Part shown: piece by piece, positions 8,384-16,587 of the stretch | Layout of the letters: every line of letters begins with the position of its first letter | How positions within the stretch are numbered: the stretch's first letter is position 1 | DNA from: Borrelia coriaceae | GTDB taxonomy: Bacteria > Spirochaetota > Spirochaetia > Borreliales > Borreliaceae | Direction of reading: 5' to 3' | Assembly (NCBI RefSeq): GCF_023035295.1 | Contig: NZ_CP075090.1 | Location: forward strand, 1-28,973 | DNA length: 28,973 nt | Notes under the pieces: model-generated | Seen by the model: only the letters and a program-made list of their open reading frames with translations | The model's database searches: none | What the model was told of the DNA's origin: nothing | Translations under genes and position numbers: made by a program

Positions 8384-9059
8384 TATTAATTACACATAAA
8401 AAAGTAAATTAACATTTTCTCTTTTTTAATATTTATTATATTAATATATATTACTAATTCAACAAACCAATACCAAAAACACAAAAATTTTTGACTTAAA
8501 ATAAGAAAGAGATTTAACTTCATGTGATTTTATATTAAAGACTACTAGTAAAATTCAACTTTTATTAGAATTGCAATGTATTTACTACATATTTCATTAC
8601 ACCAGTTACATATAAGCAATCTTATTAAAGATACAAATAAAGATAAAGACATCTTATATTGACCCAATTGACCAAAAAACAAAAAGTAAATTAAAAATAC
8701 GAATTACATTAAAAATTAATATGGCCTAATTAAAGTAAAAAAACTTTAAGTCAATATAAATGATGTCTTTAACTCAAAAACTTATTTTGACAATAAATAA
8801 TCAAAAAGAAAGTCCATATTTTAATACATTATTAATAGTTAAATAAATTATCTTCTTAAACCTCCTTTACAAATCAACAAAAAAATTAAATATGATAATA
8901 ATAAAAATAATCTAAGAATCATATTAGACCTTTAAAATCATATAATGACCATAATAAAATGATCAAATTAAAATTCCCATTCATATCTTAGTTAACGAAT
9001 AAAATTCTACACTTAATATTAAATTAACCTCCTTTAAATCAAATATTTCGAAAATACCC
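8384..9059. other. Gene-free AT-rich region
   Basis: No open frame of note on either strand. It holds the long inverted repeat listed separately (8645-8770) and otherwise low-complexity AT sequence. Confidence 0.5.
8645..8770. repeat. Long imperfect inverted repeat with 86-bp spacer
   Basis: The arm at 8645-8663 (AAAGACATCTTATATTGAC) pairs with 8750-8770 (GTCAATATAA, AT, GATGTCTTT): all 19 bases of the left arm match, with two extra bases in the right. The 86 bases between encode nothing obvious. It could form a large stem in RNA, mark the ends of a small lost mobile element, or be a protein-binding site; none can be chosen from sequence. Confidence 0.6.
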
Positions 9060-9110
9060 TTACTTGAATACAGCAAAAACATAATTTAAATGCCCACCAT
9101 CATAGTAGAG
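9060..9110 (-). pseudogene. Remnant of the secreted-protein family
   Basis: The minus strand encodes LYYDGGHLNYVFAVFK followed by TAA, which aligns with IKLDYGHLNSVVAIFN of the intact gene at 7661-8383. Nothing else of that gene is recognisable here, so this is a tiny leftover of a further tandem copy. Confidence 0.5.
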
Positions 9111-9346
9111 ATAAAAAAATAAAAAACAACTTTTAATATTCGGACACAAACCATGTTTAAAACCATATATTATTTATATCTCAATTATTTTTATATATTT
9201 ATTTATATAATAAACTTTATAAATTATAAATATAAGTATATATCACAAAAATATTAAATATGTAAAAATAAATCAAATTAATAATTTCCATTATTAATTT
9301 GAAACAAAAAAATATATTTTATTATTTTATAAAGGAGTAAAATCAT

Positions 9347-9631
9347 ATGTCCAAAAATTCTGATGAAATCTTTTGTGATTCTTATGGAAAAGTCATCAAA
9401 AAAAAAGCTATGATCTGTGTCCATTGTGGAGTGTCAAAAAATAACAATTCTGAAAGCAAAATTATATTATTTTTATTATGTTTATTTTTGGGATGGTTAG
9501 GTATACATCGATTATATATTAAAAAGATCGGAACTGGTCTTTTATACATGTTTACTGGAGGTTTATTAGGAATTGGTGTTTTTATTGATTTGATAAGTAT
9601 TTGCATAGGAAGTTTTTATACAAGAAATTAA
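9347..9631 (+). CDS. TM2-domain membrane protein with degraded zinc-ribbon head
   Basis: A 94-residue protein. The N-terminus (FCDSYGKVIKKKAMICVHCG, residues 9-28) is a zinc-ribbon-like head in which the first CxxC pair has lost its second Cys (CDSYG where CxxCG is expected) while CVHCG is kept. A TM2 domain follows: a hydrophobic helix (IILFLLCLFLGWLGIHRLYI), the family's GxHRxY element, and a second helix (GGLLGIGVFIDLISI). TM2 proteins are small inner-membrane proteins of poorly known function. A strong AAAGGAG precedes ATG 9347. It is the only plus-strand gene in the left arm and lies isolated, converging on the DUF226 gene across a shared hairpin terminator. Confidence 0.85.
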   Translation: MSKNSDEIFCDSYGKVIKKKAMICVHCGVSKNNNSESKIILFLLCLFLGWLGIHRLYIKKIGTGLLYMFTGGLLGIGVFIDLISICIGSFYTRN

Positions 9632-9670
9632 GATTGACTTATTTTAATGACACATTCTATCTATTTAAAT

Positions 9671-9698
9671 AGGTAGCTTTATACAAATCAAGCTACCT
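9671..9698. terminator. Bidirectional hairpin terminator
   Basis: AGGTAGCTT (9671-9679) pairs with AAGCTACCT (9690-9698), with a 10-base loop, followed by TTT on the plus strand. It lies 40 bases after the TM2 gene and 20 bases after the end of the convergent DUF226 gene, so it may serve both. Confidence 0.7.
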
Positions 9699-9717
9699 TT
9701 AAAAATAAAAAAATCAA

Positions 9718-10191
9718 TTAACCATCTTTTTCAAAGAAAGAAATATAAAATTCCATTACCTTATCTTTCAAATTATCTTCCGTATTTTGTTGTTGACTAC
9801 AATCAAAGTCCTTAACAAAAGCTGTTAAGGCTTCATCCACACTATAAAAACAATTTTTATCTATTAAACTATCAATAAAAACTTCTTTATAATCTGATAT
9901 AATCAGCTCAACAATATTATCTATTAAAGCACCGGGCTTGAGTTTACAAAAATAATCACATCCTTCTTTATTAATTTCTATATCAAGATTATATTTATAT
10001 TTCATTGATATCCATTTTTTAAGATATGCACGTATATATGAACGATCAATATCTTCAATAGTAAATATTGGAAAATCAACTATTGTACCATCTGTTTTCT
10101 TAGATTGCACATCAGGACTCATATAAACGTACCAAAATCTTTCTCTCTTTATATAAAGTCTAGTTACTAAATATTCCAAGCCAAATCTCAT
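9718..10191 (-). CDS. PF50-type plasmid maintenance protein (DUF226 family)
   Basis: A 157-residue protein of the Borrelia PF50/DUF226 family, which normally accompanies PF57, PF32 and PF49 in plasmid maintenance loci. The family core is visible: MRFGLEYLVTRLYIKRERFW at the N-terminus, MSPDVQSKKTDGTIVDFPIF, EDIDRSYIRAYLKKWISMKY and IDNIVELIISDYKEVFIDSL. It stands alone, more than 7 kb from PF57 and on the opposite strand, so it is probably not part of the active locus. The C-terminal 50 residues differ from the second PF50 protein at 18847-19248. Its intact N-terminus is useful for showing that the other copy is frameshifted. Confidence 0.85.
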   Translation of the reverse strand: MRFGLEYLVTRLYIKRERFWYVYMSPDVQSKKTDGTIVDFPIFTIEDIDRSYIRAYLKKWISMKYKYNLDIEINKEGCDYFCKLKPGALIDNIVELIISDYKEVFIDSLIDKNCFYSVDEALTAFVKDFDCSQQQNTEDNLKDKVMEFYISFFEKDG

Positions 10192-10786
10192 GCTTAAGCC
10201 CTATTATGAATTGCACTTAGCTTCGTTTATTTATAGATCAGAATCCTTAAAACAGCTTAAATAAAATATACATTGATATCATATAACCAAATTATCAATA
10301 TTAAATATATACATATTTTTTTATAATGAATAATACATACATATATGTATCAAAAAAATATAGATTTCAAAAAAATAATAAAAACAAAAATAAAAGATAT
10401 TAAATAAAAATTATTAATTATATAATTAATAATTAAACTATATTTAGCTTACTAATAACATATTTGACAACCTAAAAAAACTAAACTCCTTTGAATTACA
10501 AACTAATCTATTCAATTTGTTCTTGAATATCAAACATATTAATCAATTACCCTAATAGCATTTCCAATGTGTTGAATTTCAACAATATTCAATTTTTTGA
10601 ACAATTCTGAATATAACACTACTTCTTAAGTAATCTATAAATAGATTTATATACCTTAAAAGGTACATTTATATATATATGTAATTATTATTATAAATAA
10701 GTGATTATTTCATATCTTTTAAAGATTTTTTAAATTTTGACTAAACAACCTATTAACAGATATTTCACTAAGATCCTAATGTCTGA
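10192..10786. other. Intergenic region with a decayed gene fragment
   Basis: No intact gene. Bases 10438-10530, read on the minus strand, give FDIQEQIE interrupted by stops and ending LLVS, a decayed relative of the fragment at 903-1007. ACCTTAAAAGGT near 10662 is a short palindrome. Otherwise the stretch is low-complexity AT. Confidence 0.45.
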
Positions 10787-12049
10787 TCAATTCTGATCAA
10801 TATTTAGTAACAGTCTTCTTTTATCTTTTATAACCAAACCTCTATCCATTAAATCTGATAGATATTGCCTTATTCTATAATCGGGAACTTTTGTCTCTTT
10901 ATTAATTTTCCTTAAAGACTTTATAGTACGTTTATCGTCTTCTAAATTAGATGAGATAAATTCAAGTGATTTATCAACTCCTTTAAATGGCTTCTCATCT
11001 TCTTTCGAAATAGAAATTTCAGTATTTTGAATATCTTCTTTCTTACCAACCACATTTACTATAGGTAATTGAACTAAGTATAAAAACTCTTGTTCATAAA
11101 ATTTATGATAAGCATTTTGTATTATGCAAAATATCATTGCTAAAAATATATCTAGACAAACAGACAATAATAGTAATAAACAAACAAAAATTATATTAAG
11201 ATAATCATTCTTAGAAATAACAATAGATGTTCCATTTAATACATTAGCCGCTTTTAATTTATTATTATTTACAGCTGTTGTTTGAATCAATTGACCAAAT
11301 CTAAAACGCAAATTCTCCAAAGAATCCAAATATTCATTCCTTTGATTAAATAAAGCATCATTTACTTTCTCCGCAGTCTCAATTTCATTCATGTAATCTT
11401 TCTTCATGGTTCTATATCTATAATCTAAGCTTAAATGCTTATCCCTAGCAAATTCTATACGATCATTATTCTTTTTAATCTTAATATCAATATTAGCTAT
11501 TTCATCTTTAATTATCTTCTCTCTATCAGATAATATCTTACGAATACCTTCATCTTGTTCTCTTTGACTTGTCTTTATACTTAAAATAGAATCTTCAAAC
11601 ATCAAGCTAAAAAAACTCTCAAAACTCATCCATGAACTTACAGATTGGGTTATAAGGCCTATCAATAATAATACAAATATTGCCATTTTCTCTAAAAATG
11701 CAAACACTGAAGCCTTAACAACAACCTCTGTAACACGTCTCCTTAACAAATGTAAAAAATACAATAATATTGAAGATGGTACTATTATAACGACTATTGT
11801 TAAAGGCAATGTAAAACACAATTTAGAATTATTACCAATATTATAGTTTATAATCCCTCTATGAGAATGCAATACATTGAATAAAAATAAAAACAAAGCA
11901 AACAATATTAACCAAATATTACGAATCAAAAACTCAAAATTAAGTCTCAAAGACTCTACAATACTCAATTTAACACTATGGTTTTTTATTGAATTAGCAT
12001 CATTTAACATATACAAGCCCTTTTTTAACCCTATAATAGGGTAATTCAT
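10787..12049 (-). CDS. Four-helix membrane protein with coiled coil and winged-helix-like C-terminus
   Basis: A 420-residue protein of no family I recognise. Hydrophobic helices fall at about residues 43-60, 78-101, 112-136 and 283-311. Between the third and fourth is a long charged coiled-coil stretch (about 155-255). The C-terminal 65 residues (KSLRKINKETKVPDYRIRQY, then LSDLMDRGLVIKDKRRLLL) look like a small winged helix of the MarR/Lrp kind, where INKETKVPDYRIRQYLSDLM would be the helix-turn-helix. A membrane-anchored DNA-binding or plasmid-tethering role is conceivable but is inference. Decayed pieces of a second copy are on the plus strand at 21632-21685 and 22102-22251. The start at ATG 12049 has no strong ribosome binding site. 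Confidence 0.65.
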   Translation of the reverse strand: MNYPIIGLKKGLYMLNDANSIKNHSVKLSIVESLRLNFEFLIRNIWLILFALFLFLFNVLHSHRGIINYNIGNNSKLCFTLPLTIVVIIVPSSILLYFLHLLRRRVTEVVVKASVFAFLEKMAIFVLLLIGLITQSVSSWMSFESFFSLMFEDSILSIKTSQREQDEGIRKILSDREKIIKDEIANIDIKIKKNNDRIEFARDKHLSLDYRYRTMKKDYMNEIETAEKVNDALFNQRNEYLDSLENLRFRFGQLIQTTAVNNNKLKAANVLNGTSIVISKNDYLNIIFVCLLLLLSVCLDIFLAMIFCIIQNAYHKFYEQEFLYLVQLPIVNVVGKKEDIQNTEISISKEDEKPFKGVDKSLEFISSNLEDDKRTIKSLRKINKETKVPDYRIRQYLSDLMDRGLVIKDKRRLLLNIDQN

Positions 12050-12112
12050 AACACTATAAAACTAAAAATTTTACATACTCTTTTTTCACTTTTACGTTAA
12101 ACTAAATTGTTT

Positions 12113-12585
12113 ACGATACAACTACTAAATTATAGTATCACAATATAACCAATAAATTACAATAATTTCATATTACTGCGTTATAACATGAATCTAGACA
12201 AAATATTATAACACAACTGTTAAATTACAATATCACAATACAATTAATAAATTACAATAATTTCATATTATTGCGTTATAATGTGAACCTAAACAAAGCA
12301 TTATAACACAACTGTTAAATTACAATATCACAATATAACCAATAAATTACAATAATTTCATATTACTGCGTTATAATGTGAACCTAAACAAAGCATTATA
12401 ACACAACTGTTAAATTACAATATCACAATATAACCAATAAATTACAATAATTTCATATTACTGCGTTATAATATGAATCTAGACAAAGCATTATGATACA
12501 ACTGTTAAATTACAATATCACAATATAACCAATAAATTACAATAATTTCATATTATTGCGTTATAATGTAAATCTAGACAAAAAA
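12113..12585. repeat. Tandem array: five copies of a 95-bp non-coding repeat
   Basis: The marker AATAAATTAC recurs at 12151, 12246, 12341, 12436 and 12531, exactly every 95 bases. Copies 2-5 are almost identical; the first is the most diverged. The unit contains TTACAATATCACAATATAAC and TTTCATATTACTGCGTTATA. At each unit junction GTTATAATG and CATTATAAC form an inverted repeat around a 15-base loop, clearest in the middle copies. All frames are broken, so the array is not coding. It lies between the starts of the membrane protein gene and the end of mlp. Confidence 0.92.
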
Positions 12586-12592
12586 ATCTTAT

Positions 12593-12640
12593 TTAAAAGA
12601 CTTAGATTGGTAATTTTAGTTACCAATCTAAGTCTTTTAA
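12593..12640. terminator. Hairpin 1 of a four-hairpin cluster (21-bp perfect stem)
   Basis: The arms 12593-12613 and 12620-12640 are perfectly complementary, 21 bases around the loop TTTTAG (core GACTTAGATTGGTAA). With A-rich and T-rich flanks it could work as a bidirectional terminator. The stem is unusually long, and it abuts the 95-bp repeat array. Confidence 0.7.
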
Positions 12641-12643
12641 TAT

Positions 12644-12670
12644 TCAATCATTATATCAATTAATGATTGA
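12644..12670. repeat. Hairpin 2 of the cluster
   Basis: TCAATCATTA (12644-12653) pairs perfectly with TAATGATTGA (12661-12670) around a 7-base loop, three bases after hairpin 1. Confidence 0.65.
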
Positions 12671-12680
12671 TAGTTATTAC

Positions 12681-12699
12681 GATTAGATCCTCTCTAATC
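12681..12699. repeat. Hairpin 3 of the cluster
   Basis: GATTAGA (12681-12687) pairs with TCTAATC (12693-12699) around a 5-base loop. On its own it is weak, but it lies in register within the cluster. Confidence 0.5.
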
Positions 12700-12704
12700 A
12701 AAGA

Positions 12705-12740
12705 AATTAAGGTTATCAACATAAGTTGATAACCTTAATT
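12705..12740. terminator. Hairpin 4 of the cluster (16-bp perfect stem)
   Basis: AATTAAGGTTATCAAC (12705-12720) pairs perfectly with GTTGATAACCTTAATT (12725-12740) around ATAA. It lies about 200 bases beyond the mlp stop codon, far for a simple mlp terminator. No gene lies between 12741 and 12946. Confidence 0.65.
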
Positions 12741-12946
12741 ATGGGGATAAAATAATAAAAACAATATTTACCTTAATATGTGTAATATTACATATGCTAA
12801 TATAGCAACATAATAGTAGAAAAAATCACATAATAAAATAAAACTTAATTGTCTAATAAAAACTATTTAGAACTGTTTTTAACATTTAAATTAACTCGGA
12901 TTTACTATCTTCAATCCTTATCTATTTATAGATATTGTAACTTTGA

Positions 12947-13426
12947 TTAATATTGATCAACACACACATCACCATTCAAAGGATTAGGAGGAGATCCATA
13001 CTCTGAATCACTTCCTTGACTTCCCAATTGCTCTTCAACATAGCTCAATACTAAACTTTTAAAACCTTCTCTTTGCGTATTAGGATCATGACCATCATCA
13101 GTACTATAGCTAGAAGACCTACTATCACGACAATTTGCAAGCGATCTTTGTATATTATCTAATACTTCTTTTAATTTACCTAATTTGTCTCCACTTACAT
13201 TTAAAATGTCGTTAAGCTTATAATCATTCCCTTTTAAAACTTTTTTTAAGAAATCCAATCCTTTATTTTGTGATTCACTTAAATTTTTTCTTAGTGATGT
13301 CTCGGGTGTATTTTGTACATCTGATTGAATCTCCAAATTTACTTTATTATTCCCTTTAATCTTATTAAAAAGATCACAACTACAAATGAACAATAAAGTA
13401 AACAAAATTAAATAAATTATCTTCAT
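12947..13426 (-). CDS. mlp: Mlp-family surface lipoprotein
   Basis: A 159-residue Mlp (multicopy lipoprotein) family protein. Mlps are surface lipoproteins encoded on Borrelia plasmids, expressed on shift to the mammalian host in Lyme species; exact function is unknown. The signal peptide (MKIIYLILFTLLFICSC) ends in a lipobox with Cys at about residue 17. The Mlp core follows: LSESQNKGLDFLKKVLKG, KLNDILNVSGDKLGKLKEVL, then DNIQRSLANC. A low-complexity acidic/Ser-rich part and GFKSLVLSYVEEQLG end the protein. AGGAG lies about eight bases before ATG 13426. It stands alone on the minus strand, divergent from the coiled-coil gene at 13854. Confidence 0.87.
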   Translation of the reverse strand: MKIIYLILFTLLFICSCDLFNKIKGNNKVNLEIQSDVQNTPETSLRKNLSESQNKGLDFLKKVLKGNDYKLNDILNVSGDKLGKLKEVLDNIQRSLANCRDSRSSSYSTDDGHDPNTQREGFKSLVLSYVEEQLGSQGSDSEYGSPPNPLNGDVCVDQY

Positions 13427-13818
13427 TTAAAGCTCTCCTAAACACATATAATTAGAAAAATTATATATCAAATATATATGCTTATCATTACCATTGCCTT
13501 CGCTTTTTTGTATCTTTCAATACCAATAAACACTTAAATAATCTTCTTTATTAAGATAATAAAAAAACAAAACATGCTTTTAACAACTCATCATTAAAAT
13601 CTCTAAAAAGAGACAATGAAATTTGATAAATTCTTTGAAAAAGAAAAATCTTAATCTCATAAATATGATCATCTTAAATGAAACAACTTAATTTTATAGG
13701 CTAATTATTTATAAATATAACTTATTAATTTAAATTTTTACAAAAAAAGAAATTATAAATAACATTTATTGTTACTAATACGAATTATTAAATTAATTTA
13801 CAATATAATAATATTAAT
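13427..13818. other. Divergent intergenic region between mlp and the coiled-coil gene
   Basis: No gene is visible. It must hold the promoters for mlp (leftward) and the coiled-coil gene (rightward). The stretch is AT-rich, with a weak AATCTT ... AAGATAA hairpin near 13540-13560. Confidence 0.45.
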
Positions 13819-13839
13819 ATTATTATTATTATTATTATT
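13819..13839. repeat. (ATT)7 microsatellite in the leader of the coiled-coil gene
   Basis: Seven perfect ATT units end one base before the ribosome binding site (AAGGGA) and 14 bases before ATG 13854. Such a run can gain or lose units by slippage. Here it would change the spacing between promoter and ribosome binding site, not the reading frame. Confidence 0.75.
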
Positions 13840-13853
13840 AAAGGGACATTAAC

Positions 13854-14957
13854 ATGAAAAGAATAGGTGAAATAATATTATTTAGATTTGGTGAAGTAAC
13901 ACAAATACTAGAAACAAAATTCAATTTTAAAATAACAAAAAGAACGACTTTTTGGAAAAGAGTAAATATACTAGGTGCTAATGTCAAATATAATAATGCT
14001 AATTATGTTCCCGAAGCAATAATTGAACATCTAACTGTAGATATAAAAAATCAAAAAGCAAAAATAGAAACTATAAACATCATTAATGAAAAAATGCAAA
14101 TAATCAAACATAAATTAGCTACACATGATAACGAACAGAAAAACAAATTAATAGATGAGCTAAATAAAATCAAAACTAACAATACTAAAATAAAAGCACT
14201 TATTCAAACAATGATACATCTTTCAGAGATCGTACACGAACAAAAAGAAGAAATGCAAAAATACAAAGAAGAAATGCAAAAATACAAAGAAGAACAAGAA
14301 GAAAAAATAGAAAAACTAACAAAAACAATGATAAAACAACAACAAGAACTATGGGAAGAACAAGAAGAAGGAATGGAAAAACTAACAAAAACAATGATAA
14401 AACAACAACAAGAACTATGGGAAGAACAAGAAGAAGGAATGGAAAAACTAACAAAAACAATACAAAAAAAACAAAAAGAAATACAAGAAGAAATAGAAGA
14501 AGAAATACAAGAACAAAAAGAAGAAATGAAAAAATACAAAAAAGAAATAGAAGAAGAAATACAAGAACAAGAAGAAGAAATGAAAAAATACAAAAAAGAA
14601 ATAGAAGAAGAAATACAAGAACAAGAAGAAGAAATGAAAAAATACAAAAAAGAAATAGAAGAAGAAATACAAGAACAAGAAGAAGAAATGAAAAATAAAT
14701 TTGAACAACAAAAAGAAGAAATGAAAAAATACAAAAAAGAAATAGAAGAAGAAATACAAGAACAAGAAGAAGAAATAGAAAAATTAACAAAAACAATGGC
14801 AAAACAACAAAATGAAATAATAGAAAATAGCCAAGATAAAAATGAAAAAATAACAAAACTAAAAAATGAAATAAAAAATATAAAAGAAAAAAGTGAAAAT
14901 AATTTACAAAAAACCATTATTAATGCAATGAAAAACACATTAAATGAAATGGAATGA
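13854..14957 (+). CDS. Repetitive coiled-coil protein
   Basis: A 367-residue protein that is mostly one very long, highly charged coiled coil. Residues 1-70 are different: a compact, conserved-looking head (IGEIILFRFGEVTQILETKF, then FKITKRTTFWKRVNILG) that could be a DNA-binding fold, though I cannot name the family. After about residue 125 come two EEMQKYKE units. Then three copies of a 22-residue unit (EQEEGMEKLTKTMIKQQQEL plus WE) are followed by about four copies of an 18-residue unit (EMKKYKKEIEEEIQEQEE). There is no signal peptide or membrane helix, so it is cytoplasmic. It starts at ATG 13854 after AAGGGA. Its 3' end reappears, degraded, after the PF57 pseudogene, so it was part of the duplicated maintenance module. 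The repeats make length variation between strains likely. Confidence 0.8.
   Translation: MKRIGEIILFRFGEVTQILETKFNFKITKRTTFWKRVNILGANVKYNNANYVPEAIIEHLTVDIKNQKAKIETINIINEKMQIIKHKLATHDNEQKNKLIDELNKIKTNNTKIKALIQTMIHLSEIVHEQKEEMQKYKEEMQKYKEEQEEKIEKLTKTMIKQQQELWEEQEEGMEKLTKTMIKQQQELWEEQEEGMEKLTKTIQKKQKEIQEEIEEEIQEQKEEMKKYKKEIEEEIQEQEEEMKKYKKEIEEEIQEQEEEMKKYKKEIEEEIQEQEEEMKNKFEQQKEEMKKYKKEIEEEIQEQEEEIEKLTKTMAKQQNEIIENSQDKNEKITKLKNEIKNIKEKSENNLQKTIINAMKNTLNEME
14292..14470 (+). repeat. 66-bp in-frame tandem repeat
   Basis: Three units start at about 14292, 14358 and 14424; the second and third are identical over their shared length, the first slightly diverged and the third cut short. Each encodes 22 residues, about three coiled-coil heptads, so gain or loss keeps the frame. 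Confidence 0.8.
14505..14775 (+). repeat. 54-bp in-frame tandem repeat
   Basis: Units of 54 bases (18 residues, EMKKYKKEIEEEIQEQEE) run in tandem from about 14519. A 33-base interruption encoding NKFEQQKEE precedes the last copy. The copies are almost identical, indicating recent expansion or homogenisation. Confidence 0.8.
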
Positions 14958-15039
14958 ATCAATAAAAAACTTTTAATCTAAAAACAAAAGTTAAAAACAT
15001 TAACAAACAAATAAAGCCTACTAATATAGTAGATACAAA

Positions 15040-15079
15040 ACAACAAATTAATTTGCATTTTTATGCATTAATTTGTTGT
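15040..15079. promoter_or_regulatory. Inverted repeat downstream of the coiled-coil gene
   Basis: ACAACAAATTAAT (15040-15052) and ATTAATTTGTTGT (15067-15079) are perfect complements, with GCAT and ATGC pairing further inside. It may terminate the coiled-coil gene. A degraded counterpart at about 16813-16858 follows the second, remnant copy of that gene's 3' end, so the element belongs to the duplicated module. Confidence 0.65.
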
Positions 15080-15325
15080 AAATTCAAATATACTGATTTA
15101 TGGTACATATTATGTAATGACACAAAAGATTGTAAATTGATTATATTAACAAGTATAACTATCCAAACAAAATAGAATACATATAAACTAAATCTTTTCT
15201 TTTAATCCCTATCATTTTTAAAATCAATCTTATTTATGCTAAGAAATGTCATTATAAATAAAAAAATCATCCCGACTTTAAAACTAGCCAAGGATAAATC
15301 TTTATATATAATAACATATATATGT
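15080..15325. other. Intergenic leader of the PF57 pseudogene
   Basis: No gene. Bases from about 15200 match the leader of the intact PF57 gene (from about 17045), including ATTTTTAAAATCAATCTTAT and AAATGTCATTATAAATA, so the upstream region was duplicated with the gene. Confidence 0.55.
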
Positions 15326-15367
15326 TTCCAAAGCTTTATAGAAACAGTGAAAATAAAAGCTTTGGAA
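15326..15367. promoter_or_regulatory. 12-bp inverted repeat ahead of the PF57 pseudogene
   Basis: TTCCAAAGCTTT (15326-15337) pairs perfectly with AAAGCTTTGGAA (15356-15367) across 18 bases. The intact PF57 gene has the equivalent element at 17167-17204 in the same position. Conservation ahead of both copies suggests an operator or initiator binding site. Confidence 0.65.
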
Positions 15368-15409
15368 CAAATAAATTCAAATAGAATTTATGAAAAGATA
15401 TGAGAATTG

Positions 15410-16581
15410 TAACAAAAAAACAAAAAAAATTTCAATTCAAATAATACCAAACCAAACACAATCAATACTAAAATCTACTAGACAATAGATATTAAAAACA
15501 CAAATTACAGACAATCGTGTGGTGTTGAAGAATACTCAGCATGTGATATCTACAATATAGTAAATAAACTATTAGAAAAAGATGGACAGAAGACAGTATG
15601 TAAACGAACAATTGAAAGGGATATCAAACTCTTAAATGAAATGGGTCTCTTAAAATCTAAAATTATAAGATTTGGTGAAAATAAAGGAAGTATATCTTTT
15701 TACAAACAAAACATGCAGTTAGCACATTTACATAAAGACATAATATCAAAATACCTTTTACATTTACTAAAAGAAAATCTAAATGATAAAAAAATTATTG
15801 GTAATTTTGATGACTCATTAGAAGATGATAATTTCAATTACACAAACCTTGAAAAATTTGGAATCCTATCTGAAATAGATGACACAAATAAAAGTGTAAT
15901 GTCGCATCGTGAAAACCCTCATGCTTTTAATAATAAAGCTAATATAAGCTATATAAATAAGAATTCTAATTCTAACGAAATGCTTATTAATAAAACCTAT
16001 TCTAATCAAACAAAAAAAAAGAAAGCATAAATTTAAACGGAATGATATAGAAACAAGACTTACCCTTGAACATAAAATCAGTAAAAATTACGTAAACCAA
16101 ATAAAAGAGTACAGTAACAACGATTCAACATACATAAATGCCCTAATCAATCTAGAAACTGCAATATTAGAATATCAAAGTGAGTACTATATTGAAGATA
16201 TCTTAGAACATTTCTTAAAACAGTTTGACAATAGATATAAATACAAGATTTGGATGATGATGAGGAGAACAGATGGAGTTATTAGTGATTATGATCTTAT
16301 TTGGGAAGGAAGATTTAAGGATTGGTATCCCAATAAGTACAAGAATAATTGTGTCATTAAAAACATTTATGGAGACAATTTACGTATTGGCATTAGCAAA
16401 CATGTTATTAAAAGAAAAGAAAGATGAGGATAAGGTAAATGATGAAGAATTAGAGAAAATAGAGAAAGAAAAGAAAGAAAAACAAAGACTTGAAGATGAA
16501 AAACTTCAAAATTATTTGACTAGAGTATTTGAAAGGGAAGCAAAAGAAAGAGAAGAACGTTTAAGAAAGTTCAAAGAATAA
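15410..16581 (+). pseudogene. PF57 plasmid maintenance pseudogene (first copy)
   Basis: A broken duplicate of the PF57 gene at 17221-18783. The 5' end has an internal deletion of about 110-130 bases that removes residues near 20-62. Bases 15481-15949 look identical to 17418-17886. A run of nine A near 16010 then shifts the frame, giving a stop at 16030, and another shift occurs near 16400 (GDNLRIGISK, then a stop). The coiled-coil end (EKEKKEKQRLEDEKLQNYL, then EREAKEREERLRKFKE) is truncated, missing the last roughly 90 residues. It cannot make a full protein. A residual open frame of 129 codons (15641-16030) covers the conserved centre. Confidence 0.88.
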
Positions 16582-16587
16582 ATAGAA

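Noticed and set aside
12113..12585. CRISPR array
   Set aside because: The period is a constant 95 bases with the whole unit conserved; there are no variable spacers and no cas genes.
12593..12740. Internal replicated-telomere junction from a fused plasmid
   Set aside because: The stems do not contain the TTATTAGTA telomere core seen at the two ends of this window, and four different stems occur instead of one.
14200..14962. Long minus-strand open frames opposite the coiled-coil gene (218, 252 and 105 codons) and an Arg/Asn-rich plus-strand frame
   Set aside because: They are shadows of the repetitive A/G-rich gene: low-complexity Phe/Leu/Ser or Arg/Asn strings with no ribosome binding site.
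16273..16581. A separate 102-codon gene
   Set aside because: It is the 3' part of the PF57 pseudogene read across a frameshift; the residues match the C-terminal coiled coil of PF57.
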